A DNA stretch of 64,000 bases from Arbacia lixula (Eukaryota > Echinodermata > Echinoidea > Arbacioida > Arbaciidae): contig OZ022585.1 of NCBI GenBank assembly GCA_963669155.1, forward strand, positions 10,643,378 to 10,707,377, given 5' to 3'. Both the position numbers and the translations under genes were made by a program. Positions 62,848-64,000 of the stretch are shown one piece after another (the first letter of the stretch is position 1; every line of letters starts with the position of its first letter). The notes under the pieces are model-generated. The model was not told where the DNA came from. It was given only the letters and a program-made list of their open reading frames with translations, and searched no databases.

Positions 62848-63108
62848 AAGTGAAGGTAAGTGAAGGTTTGATGAAACTCTGTTAAAGGGTGAGAAAGTTA
62901 TGATCATTTAAAGTTTTTATTTTTGTGACGTCATATGCAAGGTGCTCTCCCAAATGTTGTGTTATGTACAAAAAAAAAAAAAATTTAATGTGCATTTTCT
63001 CAAAAAGATATTTTTGTATCCTTTTTCCTGTGCATTTGTTTACACACACAAACCTGTATGAACAAAAATAATTCTGTTGTCAAAAAGCAGAAAAAGAGCA
63101 ATTACTGA
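62848..63108. mobile_element. CRE-bearing foldback element, one-arm fragment
   Basis: Left-arm material (gtgaaggtttgatgaaa to cagaaaaagagcaatta) with TGACGTCA. The right arm is missing. Confidence 0.7.
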
Positions 63109-63169
63109 TGAAATTATTTTCTAGATGGTACTGAGTATCAGCTTCCATACTCAAAATTTACTGAACACC

Positions 63170-63820
63170 ATGTGAGAAAGGGAGGGATTCAGTTCTTTCT
63201 AGAAGTTGTGGTAGTCCTAAAAAGGACTGGTGGTATCTGTCCTATGAAGGACTGATAGAGATACCTGAAAATTGATGTATGTGTTTTTTTTTTCTTTTTA
63301 AGTATGTCCTGATTAGGACTGTTTTTAGAGGAAGGATTTGACATTTCAAATAGATTGACTACCAGTATTCATCATCAGGAGTGGGGAAGTTCTGGCGTGC
63401 ATGCATGCATGGCCTCAAGGCTTAGAGTTGCGGACATAAGCGGCATACGATGGGGTCTTGTGTCCTATCGTTGTGTGTAATTTTGTTGTCGCTGATGGTG
63501 GCGCTGTGGTCTTTCGGTTCGCTGTGTGCAGACTTGGGTGACGGCTCTCCGTTGGTCGGTTTCCTGAGTGGATGGCGGCGGCAGAATAGATAGCGATAGG
63601 ACACCACCCACGTCAGTAACCCTAAGCTTTAAGGCCACGCACACCAGAACTAATTCCCCACTCCAGTCCTGATGATGAATAGTCAATTGATTTGAAACAT
63701 CAAATCCTTCCTAGACAGGAGAATTTAAAAAAAAAACACTCCTTTTCAAGACTAATTACCCCCCTATCAGTCCTTCATAGGATGAACAACTTCTAGAAAG
63801 AATCAATCCCTTTCTCACAT
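63170..63820. mobile_element. 650-bp foldback element
   Basis: The left end catgtgagaaagggaggg and the right end ccctttctcacatg are inverted, as are tttctagaagttgt and acaacttctagaaa inside them. A subterminal pair (ggactg, tccccact) also matches. Confidence 0.75.
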
Positions 63821-64000
63821 GAGGCACCTTTCTCGACACGATGACAACTCTAACCTCAGCGCTAACTCCGATAGTTAGAACTGAGGTGATTCTCGAAGCT
63901 ATTACAACTCTAACCTCAGCTCGAAATGCTGGAACTGCTCGGACCCTGTCATATCTATTGTTCTTGATCGGGCGATCCTTGAGAACAATAGTGACTTATG

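Overview
This is a eukaryotic, animal nuclear window. There are two many-exon genes with canonical GT-AG introns, long intergenic stretches, abundant microsatellites and many short foldback, MITE and LINE fragments. The repeat content and the protein sequences suggest a marine deuterostome, most likely an echinoderm such as a sea urchin. This is inference from style and not a database match.

Layout. Positions 1-23,500 hold no gene I can recognise. They carry interspersed repeats, notably a tandem pair of ~1.64 kb elements at 9.0-12.4 kb with a third copy at 19.0-20.6 kb; each contains an antisense tRNA-like Pol III promoter and CG-rich alternating tracts. Positions 23,538-38,521 (+) are NOTUM, the secreted palmitoleoyl-protein carboxylesterase that inactivates Wnt. 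I could join it from 14 coding exons into 656 residues with every phase agreeing. Positions 38.5-45.4 kb separate it from a convergent gene and hold small MITEs and a possible solo LTR. Positions 62,253 down to 45,484 (-) are CPOX, mitochondrial coproporphyrinogen III oxidase of haem synthesis, again 14 coding exons (374 residues as modelled). Positions 62.3-64.0 kb hold repeats only.

The two genes have unrelated functions and are simply tail-to-tail neighbours. NOTUM has an intact Ser-Asp-His triad, a Leu where vertebrate NOTUM has the oxyanion-pocket Trp, and a long basic and Ser-rich insertion before a duplicated CNPxC cysteine motif. Its catalytic Ser codon is split by intron 6, and a MITE end begins two bases into that intron.

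The most striking observation is in CPOX. Three different exon ends have been tandemly copied. Exon 8, which encodes the conserved GGGxDLTP segment, has its last ~50 nt plus its 5' splice site and 53 nt of intron repeated with an exact 104-bp period, giving 14 intact copies plus a decayed one. Every intact copy keeps the reading frame open and keeps a possible 3' splice site and the 5' splice site. The end of exon 9 with its donor is copied three times in a GACA-rich unit. The end of the last exon, including the stop codon, is duplicated as a 73-bp tandem. Whether the 51-nt exon-like units are ever spliced in is the main open question.
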